The position numbers and the translations under genes were made by a program. Below the pieces are notes generated by a model. That model ran no database searches, had not been told where the DNA came from, and saw nothing but the letters and a program-made list of their open reading frames with translations. Below, piece by piece: positions 18,080 to 26,159 of a stretch of DNA of 64,000 nucleotides. Location of the stretch: NCBI RefSeq assembly GCF_900106095.1, contig NZ_FNUD01000002.1, forward strand, positions 3,927,501 to 3,991,500, written 5' to 3'. Source of the stretch: Pseudomonas deceptionensis. Its GTDB lineage: Bacteria > Pseudomonadota > Gammaproteobacteria > Pseudomonadales > Pseudomonadaceae. The stretch's first letter is position 1. Each line of letters opens with the position of its first letter.

Positions 18080-18808
18080 ATGGATAACAAGGTGACACAG
18101 CTCTCGGCTGCAGCGACTGCCCCTCCTGAAACGGAACATGCTGGCGCAGCACTGCAGCTCATTGTTAAAGGTTTTCTGCACTTCCATCGCGAGGTCTTTC
18201 CGCAACAGAAAGAGCTCTTCAAAAAACTGGCCACAGCTCAACGCCCAAGGGCGATGTTTATCGCCTGCGCCGACTCTAGAATCGTCCCCGAATTGATTAC
18301 CCAAAGTGCTCCTGGGGATTTGTTCGTCACCCGTAACGTCGGCAACGTCGTACCGCCTTACGGCGAGATGAATGGCGGGGTCAGCACGGCGATCGAGTAC
18401 GCCAACCTGGCGCTGGGCGTACAGCACATCATCGTGTGCGGGCACTCCGACTGTGGCGCGATGCGCGCAGTGCTTAACCCGCTCAGCCTGGAAAAAATGC
18501 CCGCAGTCAAAGCCTGGCTGCGCCATGCCGAAGTGGCCAAGAGCATGGTTCAGGAGAACTGTGCGTGCGTCAATGAAGCTGAAGGCATGCATGTGCTCAC
18601 CGAAGAAAACGTGATAGCTCAGTTACAGCACCTGCGTACTCACCCCTCAGTCGCTTCGCGCATGGCCAGCGGCCAGTTGTTTATCCATGGCTGGGTCTAC
18701 AACATTGAAACCAGCCAAATCAAAGCCTACGACGCAGAATCAGGCTGCTTCCTGCCACTGGACAATCTCCAGGCAATCCCTTGTGCGACACCTAAAGCGC
18801 GCTTCTAA
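18080..18808 (+). CDS. Beta-class carbonic anhydrase
   Basis: Zinc enzyme of 242 residues that interconverts CO2 and bicarbonate. Zinc ligands are Cys63 (CADSR, with Asp65-Arg67 dyad), His122 and Cys125 (GHSDCGA). The length is that of bacterial Can-type enzymes. It lies 83 bases before a SulP transporter and probably forms an operon with it. SulP proteins often move bicarbonate, so the pair may supply HCO3- under low CO2 or adjust pH. The pair sits between two gene remnants, which suggests it was moved into this place. Confidence 0.94.
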   Translation: MDNKVTQLSAAATAPPETEHAGAALQLIVKGFLHFHREVFPQQKELFKKLATAQRPRAMFIACADSRIVPELITQSAPGDLFVTRNVGNVVPPYGEMNGGVSTAIEYANLALGVQHIIVCGHSDCGAMRAVLNPLSLEKMPAVKAWLRHAEVAKSMVQENCACVNEAEGMHVLTEENVIAQLQHLRTHPSVASRMASGQLFIHGWVYNIETSQIKAYDAESGCFLPLDNLQAIPCATPKARF

Positions 18809-18891
18809 ACACATCCCAACGAGGTAGCGGTGGCGGCCGAGCATGACGCCAGGCCTTGCCACGCCCCAAGAATCCCCTAGGGAGAATCATC

Positions 18892-20421
18892 ATGCGTGCT
18901 GCGCAATTAAAAGCAGTATTGCCACGGGAGCTATTGGCCTCTGTGGTTGTGTTTCTGGTCGCCCTGCCCTTGTGCATGGGCATCGCCATCGCCTCCGGGA
19001 TGCCACCGGCCAAAGGCTTGATCACCGGCATTATCGGCGGTCTGGTCGTAGGCTGGCTGGCGGGATCGCCGCTACAAGTCAGTGGCCCGGCAGCCGGTCT
19101 GGCCGTGCTGGTCTTCGAAGTGGTGCGCCAGCATGGTATGGCCATGCTGGGGCCGATCCTGCTCCTGGCAGGTTTTTTACAACTGGTGGCCGGACGTTTG
19201 CGTTTGGGCTGCTGGTTCCGCGTTACTGCCCCGGCAGTGGTCTACGGCATGCTTGCCGGGATCGGGGTGCTGATTGTGCTGTCGCAAATACATGTGATGC
19301 TCGACGGCGCCCCGAAACCCTCAGGCCTTGATAACCTTGCAGGCTTCCCGCAGGCAGTGGCACAAGCCATTCCAACCCTTGGCTGGCAGGCAGGCCTGCT
19401 GGGCCTGGCAACCATTGTGGTGATGTGGTCGTGGGATAAATTACGACCGCAAAAGCTGCGCTTTGTCCCCGGCGCCCTGCTCGGTGTGGGCTTGACCACG
19501 GCGGTCAGCTTGATCATGGCGTTGCAGGTCAAGCGCGTCGAAGTTCCGGAAAATCTGGCGGATGCCATCGACTGGCTTCGCCCGGCCGATCTGCTGAACT
19601 TTGCCGATCCCAATCTGTTGATCGCAGCGTTTGCGGTGGCCTTTATCGCCAGCGCAGAAACCTTGCTGTCCGCAGCGGCTGTTGACCGCATGCACAACGG
19701 CCAGCGCTCCGACTTTGACAAGGAACTGACGGCCCAAGGGGTCGGCAACATGCTCTGTGGCGTGCTGGGTGCACTGCCAATGACCGGCGTGATCGTGCGC
19801 AGTTCGGCCAATGTTCAGGCAGGCGCCACCACCCGGCTTTCGGCAATGTTCCATGGCCTTTGGCTGCTTGCTTTTGTGCTGTTGCTGTCCAGTGTGCTGC
19901 AAAGCATTCCGGTGGCGAGCCTGGCGGGTGTGCTGGTGTATACCGGGATCAAACTGGTGGACATCAAGGCTTTTCGCGGCCTGGCACGCTATGGCCGCAT
20001 GCCGATGCTGACCTATGCGGCGACCGCCCTGTCAATCATCTTCACTGACTTGCTGACCGGGGTACTGCTGGGTTTCGGCCTGACCCTGGCCAATCTGGCG
20101 TGGAATGCAGCACGCCTGAAAATCAGCCTGATTGATCTGCCCCAAAGCGGCGAAATGGAGTTGCGGCTCAATGGCTCGGCGACCTTCCTCAAAGTACCGG
20201 CATTGACTCAGGTCCTGGCTCGCGTACCGGCCGGCAGCATCGTGCATGTACCCCTCAACAACCTGAGCTATATCGATCACTCCTGCCTGGAGTTGTTTGA
20301 AGAATGGGGACGGGCCAATGCTGCCAAGGGCTCGAAGCTGATCATTGAACCTCAGGGGTTGAAACGACGCCTGGAAGGCCGACTGCGCACCACCCGCGGC
20401 CTGGGGTCAGCCACCGCCTGA
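18892..20421 (+). CDS. SulP-family anion transporter
   Basis: Membrane protein of 509 residues. The SulP start is PRELLASVVVFLVALPLCMG, followed by the GLITGIIGGLVVGWLAGSPL and VSGPAAGLAVLV segments that line the substrate site. There are about ten to twelve membrane segments and a short C-terminal STAS-like domain from about residue 430 (VPLNNLSYIDHSCLELFEEW). ATG 18892 has AGGGAG 6 bases upstream. Coupling with carbonic anhydrase favours bicarbonate as substrate; sulfate is the alternative. Confidence 0.93.
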   Translation: MRAAQLKAVLPRELLASVVVFLVALPLCMGIAIASGMPPAKGLITGIIGGLVVGWLAGSPLQVSGPAAGLAVLVFEVVRQHGMAMLGPILLLAGFLQLVAGRLRLGCWFRVTAPAVVYGMLAGIGVLIVLSQIHVMLDGAPKPSGLDNLAGFPQAVAQAIPTLGWQAGLLGLATIVVMWSWDKLRPQKLRFVPGALLGVGLTTAVSLIMALQVKRVEVPENLADAIDWLRPADLLNFADPNLLIAAFAVAFIASAETLLSAAAVDRMHNGQRSDFDKELTAQGVGNMLCGVLGALPMTGVIVRSSANVQAGATTRLSAMFHGLWLLAFVLLLSSVLQSIPVASLAGVLVYTGIKLVDIKAFRGLARYGRMPMLTYAATALSIIFTDLLTGVLLGFGLTLANLAWNAARLKISLIDLPQSGEMELRLNGSATFLKVPALTQVLARVPAGSIVHVPLNNLSYIDHSCLELFEEWGRANAAKGSKLIIEPQGLKRRLEGRLRTTRGLGSATA

Positions 20422-20423
20422 AA

Positions 20424-20565
20424 TCAACCGCCGGGGATGCCCCGGATGGTTCCCGTCCACTTTCGAAAGGCTTTGTAAAACGAGCGAGTGTCGGCAAAGC
20501 CCGGTTGCTGGGCTATGTCGGCATGGCTGTGGTCGGGCTCGGCCAGCCAGCCAGCAGGCACTGCC
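20424..20565 (-). pseudogene. C-terminal remnant of an AraC-family gene
   Basis: On the minus strand the frame reads WLAEPDHSHADIAQQPGFAD, then TRSFYKAFRKWTGT, followed by a stop. This matches the last 45 or so residues of the AraC protein at 16657-17670 (WLAEPDHSFADIALRLGF...). Identity is clearly lower than for the MFS remnant (near 80 % at base level by eye), so it is an older paralogue. All of the upstream gene is missing. It lies directly downstream of the intact MFS gene. Confidence 0.85.
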
Positions 20566-20584
20566 TGCACGATCTTCCTGTACC

Positions 20585-21766
20585 TCAGGCGTGTACGGGC
20601 GTCACCACCGACGGTGCCGCCAAACGCTTGGCCAGCAACCCGGCAAACGCCACCACCGGCACCACCGCAGTGGCCAGGGCCAGCCACAACAACCCGGCAA
20701 ACCCGTCCGCCACCAGTTGCCCCGCCAGTGCCGGCCCCACCATCGAGCTCAGGGCAAACGCCGCCGGGATCAGCATGATCGAGCGACCGCTCGGGTCCAG
20801 ACGGGCAACGGCGGCCGTCTGGTAAATGCAGCCCCAGCAGAAACCCACTTCCCAAATCCAGGCACCCAGCGCGTACATCACAAAACCTTGTGCGTAGGCC
20901 AGTAACAGCAAGCCAGTGCCGATCACTGCCAGCACCAACAGGTGCGGCCAGCGTGAACCGAGGCGGTCGCCTATCAGGGCCAGCGCCAGCGCCGCACCGC
21001 CGCCGAGCAGTTTAAGCACCGCGAACACCACGCCCATCTGCCCCGGCGCCACCTCCAGGCCATGCCCCAGACGCTCAAGAAATGCCCACAGGCCAATCTG
21101 CCCGGCGCCAAATACAAAGAAAAATCCCAGTGCCCAATACGCCGGCACCGGGAAGCGAAAGCGGCCTTGAAGGGAGCTCTCTTCAGCCAAACCGGTCTGT
21201 ACCGAGAAGTCACTGCGCCGCGGCAACGCGAAGGCGCTCAGGCTCAGCAACAGAATCATTGCCGCCAATACCCGTGCGGCTCCGGCGTAATGAAAATGGC
21301 TGATCACCAGCGATGGCAACACAAACAGCACCAGCGCCACCAGGCCAAGCTCAATGCCCTGACGGATGCCAAACGCCCGCTCCTTGTTGGGCATTTCGGC
21401 CATGATCCGCAACCCGAGGCAGGTCATCAATGCAGCAAAAAAACCGATCAAAGCCCACAGCGGCAATTGCGCCGGCGCCGGTAATTGTGACGAGGCCAGC
21501 AACGCCAGCGCCGCACCCAGCGCGCAACCGAATGTCAGGACACGCCAGTTGCAGCGGTCAATAAAGCCCACCGCAACCAGCGTTCCCACCAGGTAGCCAC
21601 TGAAACACACAGAGCCCAACAGACCGATTTGCGACGGTGCAAAGCTGAAACTGTCCGCCAGCGCCCCCAGCAAAATGGGCAATGTATTGAAGGGCAAACC
21701 GCCGATGGTCGACGCCAGGCTTGCCGCCAACATAAAGGTCAGCGTTTTACGTGGATTCAGCATCAT
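20585..21766 (-). CDS. MFS transporter
   Basis: Major facilitator protein of 393 residues with 12 predicted segments. The start (ASLASTIGGLPFNTLPILLG) and GYLVGTLVAVGFIDRCNWR (loop 2-3) are typical of the group often annotated as YbfB/aromatic or hydroxy-acid MFS. It is 27 bases after the Rieske oxygenase and on the same strand, so it likely imports the substrate of that cluster. The last 118 bases of this gene are duplicated at 17742-17859. Confidence 0.87.
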   Translation of the reverse strand: MMLNPRKTLTFMLAASLASTIGGLPFNTLPILLGALADSFSFAPSQIGLLGSVCFSGYLVGTLVAVGFIDRCNWRVLTFGCALGAALALLASSQLPAPAQLPLWALIGFFAALMTCLGLRIMAEMPNKERAFGIRQGIELGLVALVLFVLPSLVISHFHYAGAARVLAAMILLLSLSAFALPRRSDFSVQTGLAEESSLQGRFRFPVPAYWALGFFFVFGAGQIGLWAFLERLGHGLEVAPGQMGVVFAVLKLLGGGAALALALIGDRLGSRWPHLLVLAVIGTGLLLLAYAQGFVMYALGAWIWEVGFCWGCIYQTAAVARLDPSGRSIMLIPAAFALSSMVGPALAGQLVADGFAGLLWLALATAVVPVVAFAGLLAKRLAAPSVVTPVHA

Positions 21767-21793
21767 CGGCAGTGCCCTTCACGGAGTCTTCTT

Positions 21794-22831
21794 TCAGCGT
21801 TGATCTACGGTTGTGATTTCACGGCGCTCGGCCATGCTCGCCGGAACGCTGGCTTCATCGGTGAAGAACTGCTGGTACCACTCGCGCAGCTGATACACCG
21901 GACCGTCGCCCTCGGCCAGTACCGGGTTGTTGACCCGCACTTTGTGGGTCCAGATATCAACGTCCTGGTAGAACGAGTCGCGGTTGCGCTGCACGTAATC
22001 CACCGCCAGCGCTTCGTTCTGGGCATCGGTCCAGCCAGGGACTTTTTTCACCATGCAGCCAAAGCGCAGCTCAAAGCTGTTGGGGCCTATCGGCACGTGG
22101 CAGTTGAGCAGGATGGACTTGATTTCCTGCCCGTCGAACACCGCACTCATGCGCGTCAGGTGAGTCGCCGGGCCGTAATAGGCCGACTCTGCCACCAGAT
22201 CGCCGCCCAGACGCTCGGAGTCACCGTGGAAAATCTGCTGGGCGATATGCCCTTCAAAAACGTTATGGAAGTACTTGGTCGGCGTGCCATGCACCGGGCC
22301 GAAATGCTGGGCATCCACCAGATTGTCGACCAGCTCGCGGGGGTTGGTGTTGATGATCAGCTTGTCCATGTGCCAGCTGTGCAGCCAGTCTTCGCTGTCC
22401 ATCTCCGGCAGGTGCGGAATCACCACGTCTTCGGCGGGCGGCTTGCCTTCAGGGTTGTTCCATACAAACAGCAGCTTGTTCACTTCGCAGGTCTGCCAGG
22501 CGCGGGTTTTGGCCTTGGGCGGAATGCGCTTGCAGTAAGGGATCTCGACGCACTTGCCGCTGGCATCGTACTGCCAGTGGTGGAAGGCGCAGACTACCCG
22601 GTCATTCTCGATGGTGCCCTGGGACAGGTCAGCGCCCATGTGCGGGCAATGGGCGTCGAGCACACTGATCTCGCCCTTGGACGTGGCGAACGCCAGCAGT
22701 CGTGAGCCAAAGATATTCAGGGTATGCAGCTTGCCATCACGGTATTCATCCGCTTCACCCAGGCAATGCCAACCACGGCCAAAGCGCGGCGACAAAGCAT
22801 TCTCGACGTGGATTTCTGCGAGTTTAGTCAT
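21794..22831 (-). CDS. Rieske non-heme iron oxygenase, KshA-like
   Basis: A 345-residue terminal oxygenase. The Rieske [2Fe-2S] ligands are Cys62, His64 (CPHMG) and Cys81, His84 (CAFHH). The mononuclear iron site is in NLVDAQHFGPVH (Asp173, His176, His181 region). The start RFGRGWHCLG, NVFEGHIA and the REWYQQFF segment strongly resemble 3-ketosteroid 9-alpha-hydroxylase oxygenase KshA and cholesterol 7-desaturase-type enzymes. Such enzymes hydroxylate or desaturate steroid-like rings. No reductase gene (KshB type) is nearby, so electrons must come from an unlinked partner. Its neighbours are two SDRs and an MFS. Confidence 0.9.
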   Translation of the reverse strand: MTKLAEIHVENALSPRFGRGWHCLGEADEYRDGKLHTLNIFGSRLLAFATSKGEISVLDAHCPHMGADLSQGTIENDRVVCAFHHWQYDASGKCVEIPYCKRIPPKAKTRAWQTCEVNKLLFVWNNPEGKPPAEDVVIPHLPEMDSEDWLHSWHMDKLIINTNPRELVDNLVDAQHFGPVHGTPTKYFHNVFEGHIAQQIFHGDSERLGGDLVAESAYYGPATHLTRMSAVFDGQEIKSILLNCHVPIGPNSFELRFGCMVKKVPGWTDAQNEALAVDYVQRNRDSFYQDVDIWTHKVRVNNPVLAEGDGPVYQLREWYQQFFTDEASVPASMAERREITTVDQR

Positions 22832-22998
22832 TTTTATTATTCCTCAGGTTAAGGGCCAGGGCGCTTTACTGAGTGATCTTCACCGAGGTGACTAACTGGC
22901 TCATCGTTCAGATGGACTAGTTGCAGCGCCCTGCACACATCCATGCGGGCGCTGGCTTGCCTGCGATACGCACAACGCGGCGTTTCAGACAGATTGAG

Positions 22999-23040
22999 GG
23001 GATGCCATCGCGAGCAAGCTCGCTCCCACAGGGTGGGAGC
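22999..23040. repeat. REP hairpins between SDR and Rieske genes
   Basis: GCGAGCAAGCTCGC (around 23010-23023) and the adjacent GCTCCCAC-AGG-GTGGGAGC (23022-23040) are the common fluorescens-type REP sequence. They occupy the 218-base gap between the SDR and the Rieske gene and may partly separate their expression. The remainder of 22832-22998 shows no gene. Confidence 0.8.
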
Positions 23041-23049
23041 CCGCCTTTA

Positions 23050-23883
23050 TCAGCGCCAATCCTCAACAATCCCGTGCTCACGGGCAAACGGCTGGCAGTG
23101 AATGGTTTTGCGCTGATGATCCACCGCTGCATCACTGGTCGCCAGCCACACCATGACCGCAGCCGGCACTTGCGGCGGCGCAGAGCCTGCACGCAAGGCA
23201 ATCACGCCTTTGTCGCCGATAGTGGCGCGCAAGGCGTCAGTGGTCACGACACCCGGGTTGAGGGTGAAAGCGCGAATCCCCTGATCCCCGAACTCCACGG
23301 ACAAAATGCCCGACAAACGCGACACCGCCGCTTTGCCCGCGCCATAGGCATAACCCCAGCCGCCCTTGCCCGCCGCCACCGGCGGATCGGTTTCACCGGC
23401 GCCGGAGGTGACATTGATTACCACACCGCCGCCCTGCTCCAACATCTGGCTGACCACGGCCCGAGTCAACAGGAACGGGGTCATGACATAGCCCTGGAAC
23501 ACCCGCTCCAGCGTCTCGGGCTGCAGCTCCATAAATGGCGCGTTAAGGTCGCTGCCCTGGTAGATCGCGTTGTTGACCAGCACATCCACCCGGCCATATT
23601 CGGCAAGCACCGCCTGGCTGGCCGCGAGCACCGACTCGCTGTCGAGCAGGTCCATGCGTACCACCAGCGCCTTGCGGCCCAGCTCGCGGATCGCCGCAGC
23701 GGTGGCATTCAGACTGCCGGGCAGTGCCGTGCCGTCCGGGTTGCGCAAGCCGTGGGTATGGTTTTCGCCTTCATCCAGGCTACGGGCGCTGATGGCCAGA
23801 TCAAAACCTGCCCGGGCAAACGCCAGAGCGGTTTCCCGACCAATGCCGCGACTGGCGCCCGTAATAAATGCCACTTTGTTCAT
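23050..23883 (-). CDS. Short-chain dehydrogenase/reductase
   Basis: SDR of 277 residues. TGASRGIG is at residues 8-15, NNA in VLVNNAIYQG, and the active site is Tyr-x3-Lys in YAYGAGKAA. After the second strand it has an arginine (ARSLDEG), which suggests NADP(H). It acts on a hydroxyl or keto group of the pathway substrate (inference from its neighbours). It is 16 bases downstream of the HsdA-like gene and in the same operon. Confidence 0.9.
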   Translation of the reverse strand: MNKVAFITGASRGIGRETALAFARAGFDLAISARSLDEGENHTHGLRNPDGTALPGSLNATAAAIRELGRKALVVRMDLLDSESVLAASQAVLAEYGRVDVLVNNAIYQGSDLNAPFMELQPETLERVFQGYVMTPFLLTRAVVSQMLEQGGGVVINVTSGAGETDPPVAAGKGGWGYAYGAGKAAVSRLSGILSVEFGDQGIRAFTLNPGVVTTDALRATIGDKGVIALRAGSAPPQVPAAVMVWLATSDAAVDHQRKTIHCQPFAREHGIVEDWR

Positions 23884-23899
23884 GGGAATTCCTTAAAAG

Positions 23900-24667
23900 T
23901 CAGAAGCGCTGCGCACGCACCATCGCGTCCATGCCACCGTCGACAAACACCACGCTGCCGGTCACAAAGCTGGCCTGGTCCGATTGCAGAAAAGCCACCA
24001 CCCGGGCGATTTCTTCAGGCGTGCCCGCACGGCCCAATGGCGCCACAAACTCACGCACCGCCTTGCCGAACCGAGCGTCATCCTTGGCCGCCTGATGCAG
24101 CGGGGTTTCTACCGCGCCCGGCGCAACCACGTTCAGGCGTATGCCTTGCGCGGCCCATTGCACCGACTTGCGCCGTGCCTCACAGGTCACCGCGTACTTG
24201 GAACTGGCGTAGGCGATGTGGGGCTGGCCCAGTGCATTGGCCAGTTCCAGCGCGTGCGCCTCGTCACCGGCCAGCAGGGCTGCGACCATCGGCTGTTGAT
24301 CTGCACCGGGCTGAGTGGCAGCCACCGAGCCAATCACCAGTGCCGCCGGGTTTTCACCCTTGGCCAGAGCATCCGCCAGGCCGTCAAGCAACTCACTGAC
24401 GCCAAAATAGTTCACCGCCAGCACCAGACTGCTTGAAGACGCCGTCACCCCCAGCCCTGCACAGCACACCAGCCCGTCAAGCACACCACCGGACTGCTCA
24501 AGTACCTGCGCCACCGCCGCCTGGCGCCCGGCACGGGTCGACAGGTCGGCGACCACTTCGGCGCTGGCCCGGTCAATCCCGATGATGCGGTGCCCCGCAG
24601 CCCGCAAAACGGCGCACACGGCGGCGCCGATCCCGGAAGCGGAACCACTGACAGCTGTAACTGGCAT
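23900..24667 (-). CDS. HsdA-like 3-alpha-hydroxysteroid dehydrogenase/carbonyl reductase
   Basis: SDR of 255 residues that follows Comamonas testosteroni HsdA closely as I recall it: GSASGIGAAVCAVLRAAGH, then GVLDGLVCCAGLG, VNYFGVSELLD, and the C-terminus DGGMDAMVRAQRF. Catalytic residues are Ser114, Tyr153 and Lys157. Known relatives oxidise or reduce the 3-position of steroids and also reduce other carbonyls. The ATG at 24667 has AAGGA upstream; a longer in-frame start is rejected. It supports a steroid- or terpenoid-like substrate for the cluster. Confidence 0.88.
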   Translation of the reverse strand: MPVTAVSGSASGIGAAVCAVLRAAGHRIIGIDRASAEVVADLSTRAGRQAAVAQVLEQSGGVLDGLVCCAGLGVTASSSSLVLAVNYFGVSELLDGLADALAKGENPAALVIGSVAATQPGADQQPMVAALLAGDEAHALELANALGQPHIAYASSKYAVTCEARRKSVQWAAQGIRLNVVAPGAVETPLHQAAKDDARFGKAVREFVAPLGRAGTPEEIARVVAFLQSDQASFVTGSVVFVDGGMDAMVRAQRF

Positions 24668-24760
24668 AAGACTTTCCTTGATGATGCAGGCGCACGGTGG
24701 CCTGACTGATGAGCAACCGGCAGTGGCGATCAATCGCCACTGCCGGCCGGTAGACGGTGC

Positions 24761-26005
24761 TTAAGCGCTTTTACGAATCGGCCGTGCCAACTGTGGCGCC
24801 GGTACTATCACGGACTCAGCCGCTCGCAAGGCGCACTTGGGCTTTCCCAACGCGACCACGCTGTTCAGCAGAATCCTTACCAGTTCGGTCTGGCGACGCA
24901 CACCGGTCTTGGAGAAGATCGAACGCAGATGCGCACGGGCAGTGTTGCGCCGAATATTCAGGTTCTCTGCGGCTTCTTCCAGGGACAAACCGTTGGCCAG
25001 TTCCATTGCCAGCGCCGTTTCGGCCTTGGTCAGATTGAACAGCTGTTTGGTCACCACTTCACTGGCCAGCGACTTGCCAACCGAGTCGCGGATGTAGATC
25101 ACCGCAGCCGGCTTGCTTTTGCCCTCGGCCCATTCCAGCGAAGGGATCGCCTCGACCACCAGCCCCAGGCTGACCTGGCCCGAAGGCCGCGTGACGGACA
25201 TGGCGTCGGCGGTCACGCCACCATCGCGCACTTCCTGACTAAAGGCGTGTTTGACCAGACGCTGCAACTCACGGTTGTCGCTGGGGTAGGTCGCCTCCAG
25301 CCTGCCGCCCACCAGCTTGAGGCCATCGGCATTCTTGAGGATTTCTTCGGCGACCGGGTTCAGGCGCAGTACCTTGCCGGTTTCATCCAGCACAATGGTC
25401 GCCACGGACAGGCGGCTGATTGCCTGTGCGTAAAGTTCGCTCATGGACTCGCTGCGATCGAGCAGGTTGTGCAGGTGCAGGGCCCGGCGCAAATGCGGCA
25501 GGAAGCTGCTGCACAACGCGCGTTCGGCACTGGAGAATTTGGGGGACGTTTTGGGCCGGGTAAGACGAAAGCGCAGCTTGCCACCGTCGGGGGTCGAAAT
25601 ATCGGCGCCCATTACATGGTAGACATCCTGCTTGGCACAGTAGGCCTTGAAGTACGGCGATTGCACCCACTCGGATTCGCTCATCAGGTCTTCAACCGTG
25701 AACACCTGATCAAGCGCCTGCCCGGCGAACGGGGTATTAGCTTGCGGGTAAGTCTGATACGTCAGCTCACCCTCGCCCTCGATATCGCCGGCCACGATCA
25801 TCAGGCCCAGATCCGGCTGGTCGGGCACTCGCAGGATCAGCGTTGCGTAGTTGGCCTGGAACATTTTGCGTACGGCGCACAAACTACGCCCCATGATCTT
25901 CGGGTCCAGCGCACCGTCGTAGAAGCTGCCGACCATGTGATCGTAATCAGCCAGTTCGAGCCCCAGACTGGCCAGGGTTTGGTGGTTCAGGGTCACTGTA
26001 TCCAC
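24761..26005 (-). CDS. LuxR-family transcriptional regulator
   Basis: A 414-residue regulator with a large N-terminal sensory part (PAS/GAF-like; PAS-type SRLSVATIVLDETGKVLRLNP at about 205-225) and a C-terminal LuxR helix-turn-helix at about 340-390 (LTKAETALAMELANGLSLEEAAENL). It lacks an AHL-binding signature, so it is not a quorum-sensing receptor of the usual kind. It lies inside the Rieske/SDR/RND cluster and is its probable regulator. Relatives beside RND-YCF48 pairs occur in lipid and terpenoid gene clusters. Confidence 0.9.
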   Translation of the reverse strand: MDTVTLNHQTLASLGLELADYDHMVGSFYDGALDPKIMGRSLCAVRKMFQANYATLILRVPDQPDLGLMIVAGDIEGEGELTYQTYPQANTPFAGQALDQVFTVEDLMSESEWVQSPYFKAYCAKQDVYHVMGADISTPDGGKLRFRLTRPKTSPKFSSAERALCSSFLPHLRRALHLHNLLDRSESMSELYAQAISRLSVATIVLDETGKVLRLNPVAEEILKNADGLKLVGGRLEATYPSDNRELQRLVKHAFSQEVRDGGVTADAMSVTRPSGQVSLGLVVEAIPSLEWAEGKSKPAAVIYIRDSVGKSLASEVVTKQLFNLTKAETALAMELANGLSLEEAAENLNIRRNTARAHLRSIFSKTGVRRQTELVRILLNSVVALGKPKCALRAAESVIVPAPQLARPIRKSA

Positions 26006-26159
26006 GGATGTTTCCTCGCATTGGGTCAGGTTCGGGACCGACCCTTTTTATTGTTCTTATTACCAGCGGCTGCTTTTGCGCATGCACTGTAGCACTGCGC
26101 AAAAGCCACTCAGTGTGTCTTTATGTTGACCGCCATACAAGCTCGACAAGCGGTCTGTT

